Virus record (IMG/VR): IMGVR_UViG_3300028920_000002 | Coordinates: 122,724 to 186,723 of that record | Origin: a virus | DNA: 64,000 nt | Strand: one strand, 5' to 3' | Shown: positions 20,755 through 29,367 of the stretch, piece by piece | Layout: each line of letters opens with the position of its first letter | Position numbering within the stretch: the stretch's first letter is position 1 | Program-made: the position numbers and the translations under genes | Notes under the pieces: model-generated | Database searches by the model: none | What the model was told of the DNA's origin: nothing | The model's input: the letters and a program-made list of their open reading frames with translations, nothing else

Positions 20755-21390
20755 GTTCTGTCAGGTGTGGGTAAAGGAGGGGATGTAGCGCTCCCTCCCA
20801 GCAAACCTCGGGAAGTGGTGCACCACTTTCTGCTGTTAGGCTGCCTGACAGAGCACGAGACTTGTCCCCATCAGTCTCGCAGTATTCTGGTGGGGGCACG
20901 ACGGAAGGTAGGAAACACGTCAGTTAGCTGCTGTCGCAAGCCCTACTGAAAGTGAGGTCGCTAGGAGGACATCCTGGAGAAGGCCCTGTAGGCAATTAGA
21001 GCTCAATGGTTCGCCCAGTCCTCGAAAGCCGACCTTCTCCCTGTTGTGTCGTACGGTGTACCTCGGGCCCCATCAACACAGGGTATGGTGTGGGCCCCAA
21101 CTCTATCCCGGGTACTAGATACCCCGGTGGGTAGGTCAGCGAGACGCTCTTGGTAGCTGACCAACAACGGTTCTCTCTTTTGGGAGGCCGACAAGGAGCC
21201 GGGGGTCAGGTGAAGACGGTTAGCCTGACCACCGAACACCATGATGTGACCGCTCCCCAGCAGGGTTTGCACGCTTTCCCCACTGATGTTAGAAGTGTGC
21301 GCCCCCGACGTCCCGCAAGGCGTCGGGGGCACCAGCAGCGGGTTCGATGCGGCCTACCCCCCAAGGCTCACGGGCCCGCTGCCTTTTCTT
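20755..21390 (+). ncRNA. Candidate large structured RNA downstream of tmRNA
   Basis: About 640 bases with no plausible gene but many helices: 20755-20765/20844-20854 (11 bp, enclosing hairpins at 20776-20798 and 20811-20830); 20856-20862/20873-20879 (7 bp), whose 10-base loop pairs with 20889-20898; 20976-20983/21033-21040 (8 bp); 21065-21070/21092-21097; 21108-21127; 21134-21140/21156-21162 (7 bp); 21204-21210/21224-21230 (7 bp); 21301-21310/21321-21330 (10 bp); and 21335-21342/21375-21382 (8 bp), followed by CTTTTCTT as terminator. The stems span local and long-range pairs, as in large phage RNAs such as GOLLD or ROOL, which also lie near tRNA-type genes. I cannot assign it to either family. 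It is probably co-transcribed with the tmRNA, 2 bases upstream. Confidence 0.7.
21335..21390 (+). terminator. Terminator of the tmRNA/structured RNA unit
   Basis: GCAGCGGG / CCCGCTGC (8 bp) encloses 32 bases and is followed by CTTTTCTT. It ends 8 bases before the extended -10 box of the next gene. Confidence 0.6.
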
Positions 21391-21397
21391 AGCTCTC

Positions 21398-21406
21398 TGC
21401 TAGACT
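21398..21406 (+). promoter_or_regulatory. Extended -10 promoter for a leaderless gene
   Basis: TGCTAGACT with 6 bases to the GTG at 21413. It directly follows a terminator, as expected for a new transcription unit. Confidence 0.58.
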
Positions 21407-21412
21407 GGCGTC

Positions 21413-21793
21413 GTGGCCATCAGCGAAAAAGAGCAGGGCGAGGACAAAGCCCGAGAGGACTTTCACTTCGTTGAGCGTAGGGCAGTCAACAACGCCTACG
21501 CCGCCCTTGTGGGTCGGCAGTACACAGAGTCGCAGCAGGCGTTCACCTTCGAGGAGGCGTTGGACGCCCATATCGAAGCCATCGAGGGGAAGGATGACCC
21601 TCTGCATCCCAACGAGCTCAACCGGGTGAGGCGCATTCGCAACGAGCTCAATGCCGCTGTGGATGCCATCAAGGCGCTGCCTCCCGAAGCGTTCGTGCTC
21701 GAGGCCAGCGAAGAGGACGTCAACACCGAAGAGGTCCTCGAGGAGCGCACCGCCGCCAAGGAAGCGGCGAATGAGCAAGCCTTCGGCTCCTAG
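21413..21793 (+). CDS. Hypothetical acidic helical protein, 126 residues
   Basis: It starts at GTG 21413, 6 bases after TGCTAGACT, with no ribosome-binding site. The product is almost entirely helical and rich in Glu and Ala, with the helix pair RRAVNNAYAALVGRQYTESQ and HPNELNRVRRIRNELNAA. No family is recognised. It heads the unit that carries the second peptidoglycan hydrolase. Confidence 0.68.
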   Translation: MAISEKEQGEDKAREDFHFVERRAVNNAYAALVGRQYTESQQAFTFEEALDAHIEAIEGKDDPLHPNELNRVRRIRNELNAAVDAIKALPPEAFVLEASEEDVNTEEVLEERTAAKEAANEQAFGS

Positions 21794-21811
21794 GGTATAA
21801 GCACCCCAGTA
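21794..21811 (+). promoter_or_regulatory. GGTATAA-type promoter motif
   Basis: GGTATAAGCACCCCAGTA. TATAAG ends 9 bases before the ATG at 21811, so the mRNA would have almost no leader. The right half of the family motif is not conserved here. Confidence 0.42.
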
Positions 21812-22359
21812 TGACTACGTCTCTCTACTGGGAGAGTGCTCCTGACCCCGACGGGGACCATGAGGAGACAGAAGAAGAGCGGCGCAAGCGTTTCGACCGC
21901 AACATGGAGAACGCTGTGCACGCGATGCTGGTGTGGGCGGAGGAGGTGAGCAAGTCCAACGCTCAGCTCAGCAGGGCGCTGTCTGGTAAGGACGAGTATG
22001 GCACTCCTGACTACAACCCCGACAATCCGTTGGCCAAGATTGCGGACAAGTTGGGTGATATCGTCAACATGCTAGGTGGCTACGGTGGCACCAGTCCGTT
22101 CCAAGGTATCGAGACGGCCATCAGCGAAATCTCCGAGGCAGCTAACTCGGCCAAGACTGCGATGGACAAGACCTTGGGCAACGCCGCGCTCGATGCCCTA
22201 CGCTCCGAGAATCAACGACTCACGCACTTACTGTTCCAGGTTCTTGGCAAGGACCTAGAGCGTTCGGATGAGCCGTTCATGACCGCCCTTCGCCGAGCGA
22301 TGAGGGAAGCCGAGGAGTCTCCAGCCCAGTCGGAATCTCCTCCTGACCAAACCGATTGA
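21811..22359 (+). CDS. Hypothetical acidic coiled-coil protein, 182 residues
   Basis: ATG 21811 lies 9 bases after TATAAG and lacks a ribosome-binding site. The protein is acidic at both ends, with a helical middle (heptad-like from about residue 95 to 165). A Gly-rich turn (MLGGYGGTSPF) separates two helical parts. No family is recognised; a structural or scaffolding role would fit the composition but is not shown. Confidence 0.66.
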   Translation: MTTSLYWESAPDPDGDHEETEEERRKRFDRNMENAVHAMLVWAEEVSKSNAQLSRALSGKDEYGTPDYNPDNPLAKIADKLGDIVNMLGGYGGTSPFQGIETAISEISEAANSAKTAMDKTLGNAALDALRSENQRLTHLLFQVLGKDLERSDEPFMTALRRAMREAEESPAQSESPPDQTD

Positions 22360-22492
22360 AGCTGCCAACTTCAGCTACGCTCAGCCAGTTGTGCTCGCAA
22401 CTCAGACAGCGGCACGAGTGAACCAGATTGACGCCGTCTTGGTAGAGGCGTTTGCACTCGCAGTTCCTATGTTCGCAGGCCACGCTGCATTG

Positions 22493-22498
22493 TACAAT
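22493..22498 (+). promoter_or_regulatory. -10-like hexamer for a leaderless gene
   Basis: TACAAT with 5 bases to the ATG at 22504 and no ribosome-binding site. The 144-base interval 22360-22503 otherwise holds only a Cys-rich frame on the minus strand. Confidence 0.45.
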
Positions 22499-22503
22499 GA
22501 GCC

Positions 22504-23619
22504 ATGGCAACTGCAGCAGACATCGGTTGGGGTTCTTACAGAAGCTACGAGGGTCCGTTCTACCGTGGCAAGGTACGTTACCACCTGCCTTCGAGGCCGA
22601 CGGAAGAGGACAAGATTCTTGCCGTCATCACTGCAACGGAAGGCGGTCACTTGGACGCGTACAATGGCTACGACCGTTGCATCCGTACCAGTGGGCTAAT
22701 TCAGTGGTGCGACCGCGCCCCTCAGCACAGTGTGGACGACATGCTCGGCAAGGTCGCCGAGGAGGACCGAAGTCTCATCCTTCCGGTGGACCAGCTGATG
22801 AAGACCACTGGCTACGAGTTCAAGAAGGGTAGCAATGGTAAGTGGAGGGCCCACAAGGGCGGGGTTCCCATCAACACGGCCGAGCTGCAGCGCCGCCTCT
22901 ACTTCCTGAACAGCGATGGCAAGAAGGGTAACTGGGACACCGCCTCGAAGCAGCGGGCCAAGGAATGGGCTGCGGCAACCTCGACGGTCTGGGAGTTCAC
23001 CGAAGCTCAGAAGGTCCAGCGGGCCTACACGGGCAAACGGCTGCTGAGCTTCGCTCTGCCCAAGGCGCGCCGCATCATCAACCAGGCGCCAGGTAATGGC
23101 GTCGGCAGGGCTTTCACGGCTGCCTACCTCAGCTTCGCCGCCAACAACCCCACCTGGGCCTGGCGCGCTCTGGAGGCCGCGCTCAAGGAGTGGAACGGCC
23201 GGCCGCTCTGGAATGAGCAGTGGCTCATCCACGCGTTGAAGAGCCTGACCTTCCATCCGAGCGTGGCCATCTACCCTCATCGGTACAAGGCCATCCGCCC
23301 GGTGCTCGAGCGGCTCTACGGGGTGCAGCTACCGGACTTCCCCAACGAGCTCAAGGCGTGGACGACCAAGCACAACTACAAGGGCTACATCACTACCCTG
23401 CGCCTGCAGGAGGCGCTCATCACCCTCGGCTACGACCTTGGGCCCGCCGGCGCCGACGACCGTTTCGGCAAGATGACCCGTGATGCCCTCCGAGAGTTCG
23501 AGGAAGACGCGGGCATTCCTGGGGCGTATCGGGATGGCTCGCCAGATGAGTTCACGGTACCCTCACTGGAGAAGGCGTTGGAGAAGCGGGGAGCTCAGCT
23601 CCTTTGGGAGAACGAGTGA
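22504..23619 (+). CDS. Peptidoglycan hydrolase with C-terminal peptidoglycan-binding domain
   Basis: This protein has 371 residues. The N-terminal part has the lysozyme-like pattern ILAVITATEGGHLDAYNGYD with candidate catalytic Glu46, then SGLIQW (63-68). The C-terminal part (about 297-345) matches a PG_binding_1 domain: LRLQEALITLGYDLGPAGAD, then FGKMTRDALREFEEDAGI. There is no signal peptide, so it is either a holin-dependent endolysin or a tail-associated wall-cutting enzyme; its neighbours are coiled-coil proteins and the baseplate genes. It differs from the secreted endolysin at 5684. The stop overlaps the next GTG. Confidence 0.82.
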   Translation: MATAADIGWGSYRSYEGPFYRGKVRYHLPSRPTEEDKILAVITATEGGHLDAYNGYDRCIRTSGLIQWCDRAPQHSVDDMLGKVAEEDRSLILPVDQLMKTTGYEFKKGSNGKWRAHKGGVPINTAELQRRLYFLNSDGKKGNWDTASKQRAKEWAAATSTVWEFTEAQKVQRAYTGKRLLSFALPKARRIINQAPGNGVGRAFTAAYLSFAANNPTWAWRALEAALKEWNGRPLWNEQWLIHALKSLTFHPSVAIYPHRYKAIRPVLERLYGVQLPDFPNELKAWTTKHNYKGYITTLRLQEALITLGYDLGPAGADDRFGKMTRDALREFEEDAGIPGAYRDGSPDEFTVPSLEKALEKRGAQLLWENE

Positions 23620-24224
23620 GCCAGAAGGAATCTAGCGACATGCCGGGCTACATCGGAGTAGCTCAGGACGAGAACAAGTACTTGTCTGGTGGAGAGCCGG
23701 TGGTACGTCCGGGTGTGTACGTCGAGGAACTCCCGGCAAGCTTGGCAGCGCTGTCTGGGCTGCCTAAGGCGGACAATACTCTCAACAAGATGCTGAAGCA
23801 GGCTTACGACGGGAGCAATGTCGCTGCCTGGGAGGACAAGAAGATGGCCGCGCAGCAGAAGCTGGTAGAGCAGCTACGTGCCATCGAAGAGAAGAAGCTT
23901 CAGGAGGGCATCGCTAAGATGGTGGAGGAAGCGGTAGAGCGCAAAGATACGCTACTCGCTGCCACCAACGACGTCCTCGCTCGGCAGAACAAGCAGCTGC
24001 TTGAGCGGGAGCAGGGGCTACAAGACCAGGTCACCAAGCTATCGAAGCAACTTGATGAAGCACACGAGCGAATCTTCAAGCTCACTGACTTGGTGTACTC
24101 GAAGTGGATGAATGACGGACGACAAGAGGGACCTCCTGGAGGCCACGAACAAGGTTCTGCGCAAGAAGAACAGGGAACTTCAGAAGGCGCTGGACAACGA
24201 GACACTTCTTCGCACGGTACTTGA
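23616..24224 (+). CDS. Coiled-coil protein, 202 residues
   Basis: GTG 23616 overlaps the preceding stop (GTGA), with GGGAG upstream. After about 60 residues with a Gly/Pro-rich beginning, residues 70-160 form a long Glu/Lys/Gln-rich coiled coil. The last 40 residues, rich in Gly, Gln and Glu, overlap the next gene in another frame. It lies between the hydrolase and the baseplate genes, so a virion role is possible. No family is recognised. Confidence 0.64.
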   Translation: MSQKESSDMPGYIGVAQDENKYLSGGEPVVRPGVYVEELPASLAALSGLPKADNTLNKMLKQAYDGSNVAAWEDKKMAAQQKLVEQLRAIEEKKLQEGIAKMVEEAVERKDTLLAATNDVLARQNKQLLEREQGLQDQVTKLSKQLDEAHERIFKLTDLVYSKWMNDGRQEGPPGGHEQGSAQEEQGTSEGAGQRDTSSHGT

Positions 24225-24495
24225 GCGCAATGAGGCGCTCCGCATTGCCAAGATGGAAGGCGTGGAGAATCGGTTCACCGGTCTCTTCTATGCCATCGAG
24301 GTTCTGGCAGCTGAGGTACCTAGCAACACACAAGCTGGGCGTCAGGCTAGAGCTCAGGCGCGTACATTGCTGTCCAAAAGGGGCGTGAAGCCGCCAGCGA
24401 GCCTCGGCGCTCCGAGAAAGTCCAAGCCGCGGAAGAAGCGGAAAACCAAGGCGAAGCGTGCTTCTAAGGCCAGCCGGCCAAAGAAGTCGAGTTGA
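24112..24495 (+). CDS. Coiled-coil protein with very basic C-terminal tail
   Basis: This 127-residue frame starts inside the preceding gene. The first 70 residues are a coiled coil (LLEATNKVLRKKNRELQKAL), resembling a part of the preceding protein (LLAATNDVLARQNKQLLERE), so the two may be duplicates. The tail (about 95-127) is mostly Lys, Arg, Ser and Ala, as in DNA-packing proteins. A strong terminator follows. Confidence 0.62.
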   Translation: MTDDKRDLLEATNKVLRKKNRELQKALDNETLLRTVLERNEALRIAKMEGVENRFTGLFYAIEVLAAEVPSNTQAGRQARAQARTLLSKRGVKPPASLGAPRKSKPRKKRKTKAKRASKASRPKKSS

Positions 24496-24551
24496 CAAGG
24501 GGAGCGCCCCGGGCACACTGAAGGTCGGAAGGCGTTCCCTTCGTCGGTCAG

Positions 24552-24594
24552 GCCCACCCGCTTCCCCATGTGCGGGTGGGCTTTCGTCTTTTTC
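24552..24594 (+). terminator. Strong rho-independent terminator
   Basis: GCCCACCCGC (24552-24561) and GCGGGTGGGC (24572-24581) form a perfect 10-bp stem with a 10-base loop, followed by TTTCGTCTTTTT. It separates the hydrolase unit from the baseplate unit. Confidence 0.88.
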
Positions 24595-24611
24595 TAGCTC
24601 CATGTCCGTGG

Positions 24612-24620
24612 TGATAGAAT
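24612..24620 (+). promoter_or_regulatory. Extended -10 promoter for a leaderless gene
   Basis: TGATAGAAT with 6 bases to the ATG at 24627, directly after the terminator. It would start transcription of the baseplate genes. Confidence 0.6.
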
Positions 24621-24626
24621 CGGCAC

Positions 24627-25289
24627 ATGGCGATTGACTTCCAGGTCGTCTATCCGCAGGAGTCTGTGCAGCTCAACAAGGTTGAGCTGACCAATGGGGC
24701 TGGCATCGACGCCCTCGACATCCGCGGTCAGGACTTCCGCTCTGTCGACGAGGTGCTCATCAACGATTTGCCCTCGCCCGATGTCATCGTGGTGAGCAAG
24801 AGTCAGCTTCTGGCTCAGCTCCCAGACCGTCTTCAGGGGGCACCGGGTCAGGTCAATACGGTGATGGTACTCTCGAAACGCCTGACGGTGAGCGAGCGCA
24901 GCATCATTCGATTCCGTATCAGCGATACCCCGGGGCGGGTTCGCGGTCTGCTCCGTCTCATCCAGCTCTTTCTGAAGACATTGTTCACCACCCCTGGTAG
25001 CGACATCTTCGACCAAGACGCTGGAGGTGGAGCGTTGAGGAAGGTCGGCGAGACGTTTGGGGCTGACGAGGGTGGAAACATCGTGAGCAGCTTTGTGGTT
25101 TCCGTGAATCAGACGGCTCGGCAAATTGTCGCTCGGCAGAGCCGTGACTCGAGCCTGCCGCTCGATGAACGGTTGATGTCCGCCCGTGTCATCCGAGCGA
25201 ACTTCGACAAGAACCAGGGCGCATTGTTCATCGGTGTAGAGCTACTTTCCCAGGCGGGTCAGCAGGCCATCGCCAATATGGAGCTGTAA
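24627..25289 (+). CDS. Baseplate protein, gp25-like
   Basis: This protein has 220 residues. The segment LLRLIQLFLKTLFTTPGSDIFDQDAGGG (written here in two parts: LLRLIQLFLKTLF and TTPGSDIFDQDAGGG, about residues 107-134) has the pattern of T4 gp25-type baseplate wedge proteins, where the motif is a helix followed by PGS and D-x-D-x-G. It would build the baseplate wedge with the large protein encoded next, whose ATG overlaps its stop. The start is fixed by the extended -10 box 6 bases upstream; no ribosome-binding site is present. The N-terminal 100 residues are beta-rich. Confidence 0.72.
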   Translation: MAIDFQVVYPQESVQLNKVELTNGAGIDALDIRGQDFRSVDEVLINDLPSPDVIVVSKSQLLAQLPDRLQGAPGQVNTVMVLSKRLTVSERSIIRFRISDTPGRVRGLLRLIQLFLKTLFTTPGSDIFDQDAGGGALRKVGETFGADEGGNIVSSFVVSVNQTARQIVARQSRDSSLPLDERLMSARVIRANFDKNQGALFIGVELLSQAGQQAIANMEL

Positions 25290-28200
25290 TGGCAGTCAGA
25301 GACGTAGAAGCCTTCGTCCGTCAGCGCGCCGTCATCTACGACGGTAATCTGGATGTCACCCCAGGAGCGCCCTTCGACGTTCAAGTCATCCAGCCTCTGG
25401 TTCGTCGGTTGGGCCCAGACCCGTTCACCGTAGACCTGTCCACGTTCATCAATGCTCGGATGGCTCAGGCATACCCGGAGCTCGCCAGCAAAGACGGCGA
25501 CACTATCACCGACTTGCTCAACAAGCCGGCCACGCTGCTCTGGGACCCGATTGTTCGGGAGAATACACGCGTAGCTCGCAACGCGTCTTTCGCCGACCCC
25601 AGCACACTGACTGATGAAGAAGCCGATGCGCTCGGCGCCAACTTCTTCTCTATCCGTCGTCGTGGCGCCCTATCGAGGGGCTTGGCCCGCATTCTGTTCG
25701 CCCAGCCGCAGAACGTTGCGGTGAGCCCGGTGAACTTCTTCACCTCTCGAGGCGGTCTGCACTTCTTCCCTCAGGAGACACAGAGCATTCGTACGGAGGA
25801 GATGCTCCTCAACGTGACAGAGGGAGGTCTCTACTACTTCGACGTCAACGCGGTCGCCGAGTCACCTGGCATCTCGTACAACATCGCCAAAGACAACCTC
25901 ATCTCGGTGGCCAACGTGCCCTCGGCGGTGCAGGTGACCAATCCCCGTCGGTTCCGGTCTGGTGAGGTGGAGGAGACCGGACGGGAGTTCATCGAGCGTA
26001 TTCGCCAAGAGATTGGCGAGCGCTCGTTGGTCACGCTTCGAGGCATCGCTGCCAAGACCGTGGATGCCTTCCCAGAGGTGAATCGCCTCAACGTAGTGGG
26101 CTTCAACGACGCTGAGATGCAGCGCGACATCATCGTGGGTGGCGGCCTCGGCTCCATCCAGGCTGCTGGTAATCAGGGCGTCATCATCTCCGACGGTACG
26201 GGAGCTGCGTTCAGCAGCTACTTCAACACCACCGAGGAGGACTTCTCTGCTCTCATCGGTAGCGTGGGCGCCACTTCCGGTTGGGTGCTCACTGTGTTCG
26301 ACGCCCTCACGGGGTTGGATGTGGTCAAGGACCTCAGTGTGGTGCGCGTGGTGAGTGCAGATACCATCGAGGTTGACGGCCAGGAATTGGTCATTGGTAC
26401 CAGCAGCGTACGCTGGACGCTACGACGACGTGAGCTGACGCTCAGCCACATCCCAGGCGGAATTCTGTTCCCCGAGGGGCTCGGTGAGACCACGGTGACG
26501 GTGCCAGACGACACCATTCACGTGGGCGGCTGCTACGACCTATACACACGTGGCTCGGACTTCGAGGAGTCGACTACGGTGTTCGAGTCGGTCGTCGATG
26601 ACCTGCCAATTCTCAGTGGTACGCAAGCGTCCAACCCGGCCATCATCTCGCAGTTCATCCTCTTCGGTCTGCGCCAGGGAGTCGACTACGAAATTGGAGA
26701 CGCCACCTACACGGCTCTGCAGAATGCCGCCCGCTTCAACTACTCCTTTCAGATGCAGGCCGGTCCCACCGCTGGGACGTACCGAATCATCGATGTGGAC
26801 TTCGGTGCACCTGGTAGCGCAGTCGAGCTGACAGTCGACCCAACACCTCCGGTGCTGAGTGGTCTACTGCAACGTTGGCGTTTGTTCGATGAGCTCAACA
26901 TCGACCTTCTCGAGCCGAAGGAGACTCGATACTCAGGCAGCGATTTGCAGACGGTGTTGGGCAGCGACATCGTAGAGACTGATTCTGGGGTGGACTTCGA
27001 CGAGTATGGCGTGGCGGAAGGTGACGTCCTGCGCGTTGATGTCGGCGAGGACGCCGGCGACTACACGGTTGTGGCCGCCCCGCTCCCACCCACCAACAGC
27101 CGCCTACAACTCGACCGTCCTATGACTCGTACGGCCTCGGGGCTGTCGTTCAGCGTCTTCCGTTCTGGTGTTGGGGAGATTGTCCCTCCGTTCGTGCGCA
27201 TCAAACAGATTGAGCTGCTCGACTCATCCTCGCAGCCTCTCGGCTCCATCGTTCCCTACGCCAAGCCAGTGGATGTACAGAGCCGCGCTTTCCAGAACCC
27301 AGCTCGTGGAGTGGACCACGAGTTTGGCGACGCTCGTCTGGGATTGGTCAGCGCTGAACTCACGAGCGTCACCATTGGAGCGGGCAACAACGGCCTCAAG
27401 TTCCTCATCGATGGCGCTGCGGTCAACATCACGCTAACCAATGGGACGTACGACCTGGATGGCATCGTCGCTGAGCTCAACACGCAGCTGTCTTCCTACT
27501 ACCCGGAGATGGCGTTGGTCATCTCGGGCAGCCGGTTCGGTATCCGGCCCGTTGGGGAGAGCGGCTATGTGGTTCTGGTGGATGGTTCTGCCCGAACCGA
27601 CTTGTTCGGAGATACTGAAGTACGCACCACCGGGGATGTTCGCTCAAGCGACGCTTCTAGTGAGGGTGGTTGGGGAAGCCTTGAGCCGGCTATCGACACC
27701 GTCAGTGGTTTGGACGTGATTCAGGTCCTCGATGGGTACAACATCGGCTTCTACTCCGCCCCGTTCGAGTTGGACCTCGACATGTCGAGCGTCTATCCGT
27801 CAACAGCCTCGACTGCTCTCATTGTGGGCACACCTCACCCAACGACGCCGCTGACGTTCGTTCCAGAGAAGACCTTTCAGCCACAGGCCAATCGCAGAGT
27901 GCAGATTGGTACGAGGTCCATCGGCTCGGCGCGCGTCTACTTCTTGGAGCCTACATCCTTCGAGGTCGACCAGGACAGCCGATTCTCTGCGACCAGCGAG
28001 GATGGGGGCACCATCTACTTCTTGCCAGACCCGACGCTGGACCATCAGCGCATCCCTCCGCTGCCAGAGGGAGATAGCCCCACCGACGGAGAGAGTGCCG
28101 CGGGTGGTTCGAGCTTCATCTCGTCCTCGCAGGACTTCACGACCGCCGGCATTCAGCCAGGGGACAAACTGGTCGTCGAGTACCACCCCATAGAGGGCTC

Positions 28201-29365
28201 GATAGTGCTCACCAACCCGGTATCCGACCTCGTGGGCAAGATACTGACCTTCGCTATCGACGACGGTCCAGACAAGGTACTGACCTTCATCCGTGATGAC
28301 CTGTCCCTGGAGGCAGATGAGGTCTCGCAGCTTGGTGTGGTGAGCCAAATCAACGCCGCCGCCGGTCGTACCATCTGCAGCCTCGTCTCCAGCCGACTTC
28401 GGTTCGAGGGAGACTTTTCCATCATCATCCGCAAGGGCAGCAGTACGATTGTGCACGCCAATCCGTACATCCTTGGGGACGTGCAAGGGACGTCGCCGAC
28501 TCAGAGCTTCTTGACGGATGACCAGAACAACCGGTCTCCTCACGCTGGTACCTACGGTATCTTGGTGGCCAGCGGCTCCAATCTGATAGTGGACGATGCC
28601 TTTATTTCGGCTACGCCATTCACGTCCCCGATTCAGGAGCAGACGTACAAGGTGCTCCGTTCGGGTGTGCAGCGCATAAGCACGACGGAGATGGCAGAGA
28701 ACGAAGCTGAGGCAGACCTGTACTACTTCGACGTAGAGTTGGTGAGTGAAGGCGCTGGTGACTTCTGGAACATTGACGCTCAGCAGCAGCTGACTCCTAC
28801 CGGCTACCGCTCTGACGGCTACTACCTCACCACCGACGATGAGAATCTGACTTTCTCACCTGTCGAGCGCCCGCGGCTGGTGATGTCCAGGAGCATCCTC
28901 GAAGAAGGTGTGGACGACGCTCCCGAGAACGCCACGCAGCTCACTGGGGCCAGCGTGCAGATTACCTATGACCGCTCGAGCCTGGTGACCGATATCCAGA
29001 ACTTCGCAGCCTCTGAGGTAGAGCGAGTCGTGTGCTCCAGCCCACTCAGCAGGCATCTCATTCCACACTTCGTACGCTTCGACCTCGAATACACCGGTGG
29101 CTCGAAAGAAGACGTCGTGGTGCCCGAGCTCGAGAACTACATCACCCGTCTCTACCCGAATGACACGCTCGATGCGAGCGACCTGCAGAAGATTGTCACC
29201 GACCGAGGCGCCAACTATATCAGGAACCCGCTGGACCTCATCGCCGTAGTTCACAACATCGACCGCACCATCTGGGTGCAGCGCTCGCAGGACAACCTCT
29301 CTACTGGGAGACTGAGCGCCTTCATTCCAGACGTGCTCAACGTGCAGAGGAACACGACTGGATGA
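25289..29365 (+). CDS. Giant baseplate J-like protein
   Basis: This protein has 1358 residues. Residues 1-300 resemble the Baseplate_J/gp47 family in layout: a helical N-terminus, a beta region with GGLYYFDVNAVAESPGISYN and ISVANVPSAVQVTNP, then a helical part with ETGREFIERIRQEIGERSL. The remaining 1000 residues are beta-rich repeats with many Gly, Asp, Val and Ser. Typical J proteins have 300-500 residues, so this one carries a large extension, perhaps for receptor contact or fibre attachment. The ATG overlaps the stop of the gp25-like gene. It ends 2 bases before a convergent minus-strand gene. Confidence 0.78.
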   Translation: MAVRDVEAFVRQRAVIYDGNLDVTPGAPFDVQVIQPLVRRLGPDPFTVDLSTFINARMAQAYPELASKDGDTITDLLNKPATLLWDPIVRENTRVARNASFADPSTLTDEEADALGANFFSIRRRGALSRGLARILFAQPQNVAVSPVNFFTSRGGLHFFPQETQSIRTEEMLLNVTEGGLYYFDVNAVAESPGISYNIAKDNLISVANVPSAVQVTNPRRFRSGEVEETGREFIERIRQEIGERSLVTLRGIAAKTVDAFPEVNRLNVVGFNDAEMQRDIIVGGGLGSIQAAGNQGVIISDGTGAAFSSYFNTTEEDFSALIGSVGATSGWVLTVFDALTGLDVVKDLSVVRVVSADTIEVDGQELVIGTSSVRWTLRRRELTLSHIPGGILFPEGLGETTVTVPDDTIHVGGCYDLYTRGSDFEESTTVFESVVDDLPILSGTQASNPAIISQFILFGLRQGVDYEIGDATYTALQNAARFNYSFQMQAGPTAGTYRIIDVDFGAPGSAVELTVDPTPPVLSGLLQRWRLFDELNIDLLEPKETRYSGSDLQTVLGSDIVETDSGVDFDEYGVAEGDVLRVDVGEDAGDYTVVAAPLPPTNSRLQLDRPMTRTASGLSFSVFRSGVGEIVPPFVRIKQIELLDSSSQPLGSIVPYAKPVDVQSRAFQNPARGVDHEFGDARLGLVSAELTSVTIGAGNNGLKFLIDGAAVNITLTNGTYDLDGIVAELNTQLSSYYPEMALVISGSRFGIRPVGESGYVVLVDGSARTDLFGDTEVRTTGDVRSSDASSEGGWGSLEPAIDTVSGLDVIQVLDGYNIGFYSAPFELDLDMSSVYPSTASTALIVGTPHPTTPLTFVPEKTFQPQANRRVQIGTRSIGSARVYFLEPTSFEVDQDSRFSATSEDGGTIYFLPDPTLDHQRIPPLPEGDSPTDGESAAGGSSFISSSQDFTTAGIQPGDKLVVEYHPIEGSIVLTNPVSDLVGKILTFAIDDGPDKVLTFIRDDLSLEADEVSQLGVVSQINAAAGRTICSLVSSRLRFEGDFSIIIRKGSSTIVHANPYILGDVQGTSPTQSFLTDDQNNRSPHAGTYGILVASGSNLIVDDAFISATPFTSPIQEQTYKVLRSGVQRISTTEMAENEAEADLYYFDVELVSEGAGDFWNIDAQQQLTPTGYRSDGYYLTTDDENLTFSPVERPRLVMSRSILEEGVDDAPENATQLTGASVQITYDRSSLVTDIQNFAASEVERVVCSSPLSRHLIPHFVRFDLEYTGGSKEDVVVPELENYITRLYPNDTLDASDLQKIVTDRGANYIRNPLDLIAVVHNIDRTIWVQRSQDNLSTGRLSAFIPDVLNVQRNTTG

Positions 29366-29367
29366 GT

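Noticed and set aside
20303-20899. Minus-strand 198-residue frame
   Set aside because: It is antisense to the tmRNA and the adjacent structured RNA. The protein has no domain-like pattern, and the RNA structure explains the sequence.
21003-21332. Minus-strand 109-residue and plus-strand 80-residue frames in the structured region
   Set aside because: Neither has a ribosome-binding site or protein-like composition, and the perfect stems run through both.
20755-21390. RNase P RNA or a group II intron as an explanation of the structured region
   Set aside because: I could not find the conserved RNase P core (GAGGAAAGTCC and ACAGnAA) or a domain V-like intron hairpin.
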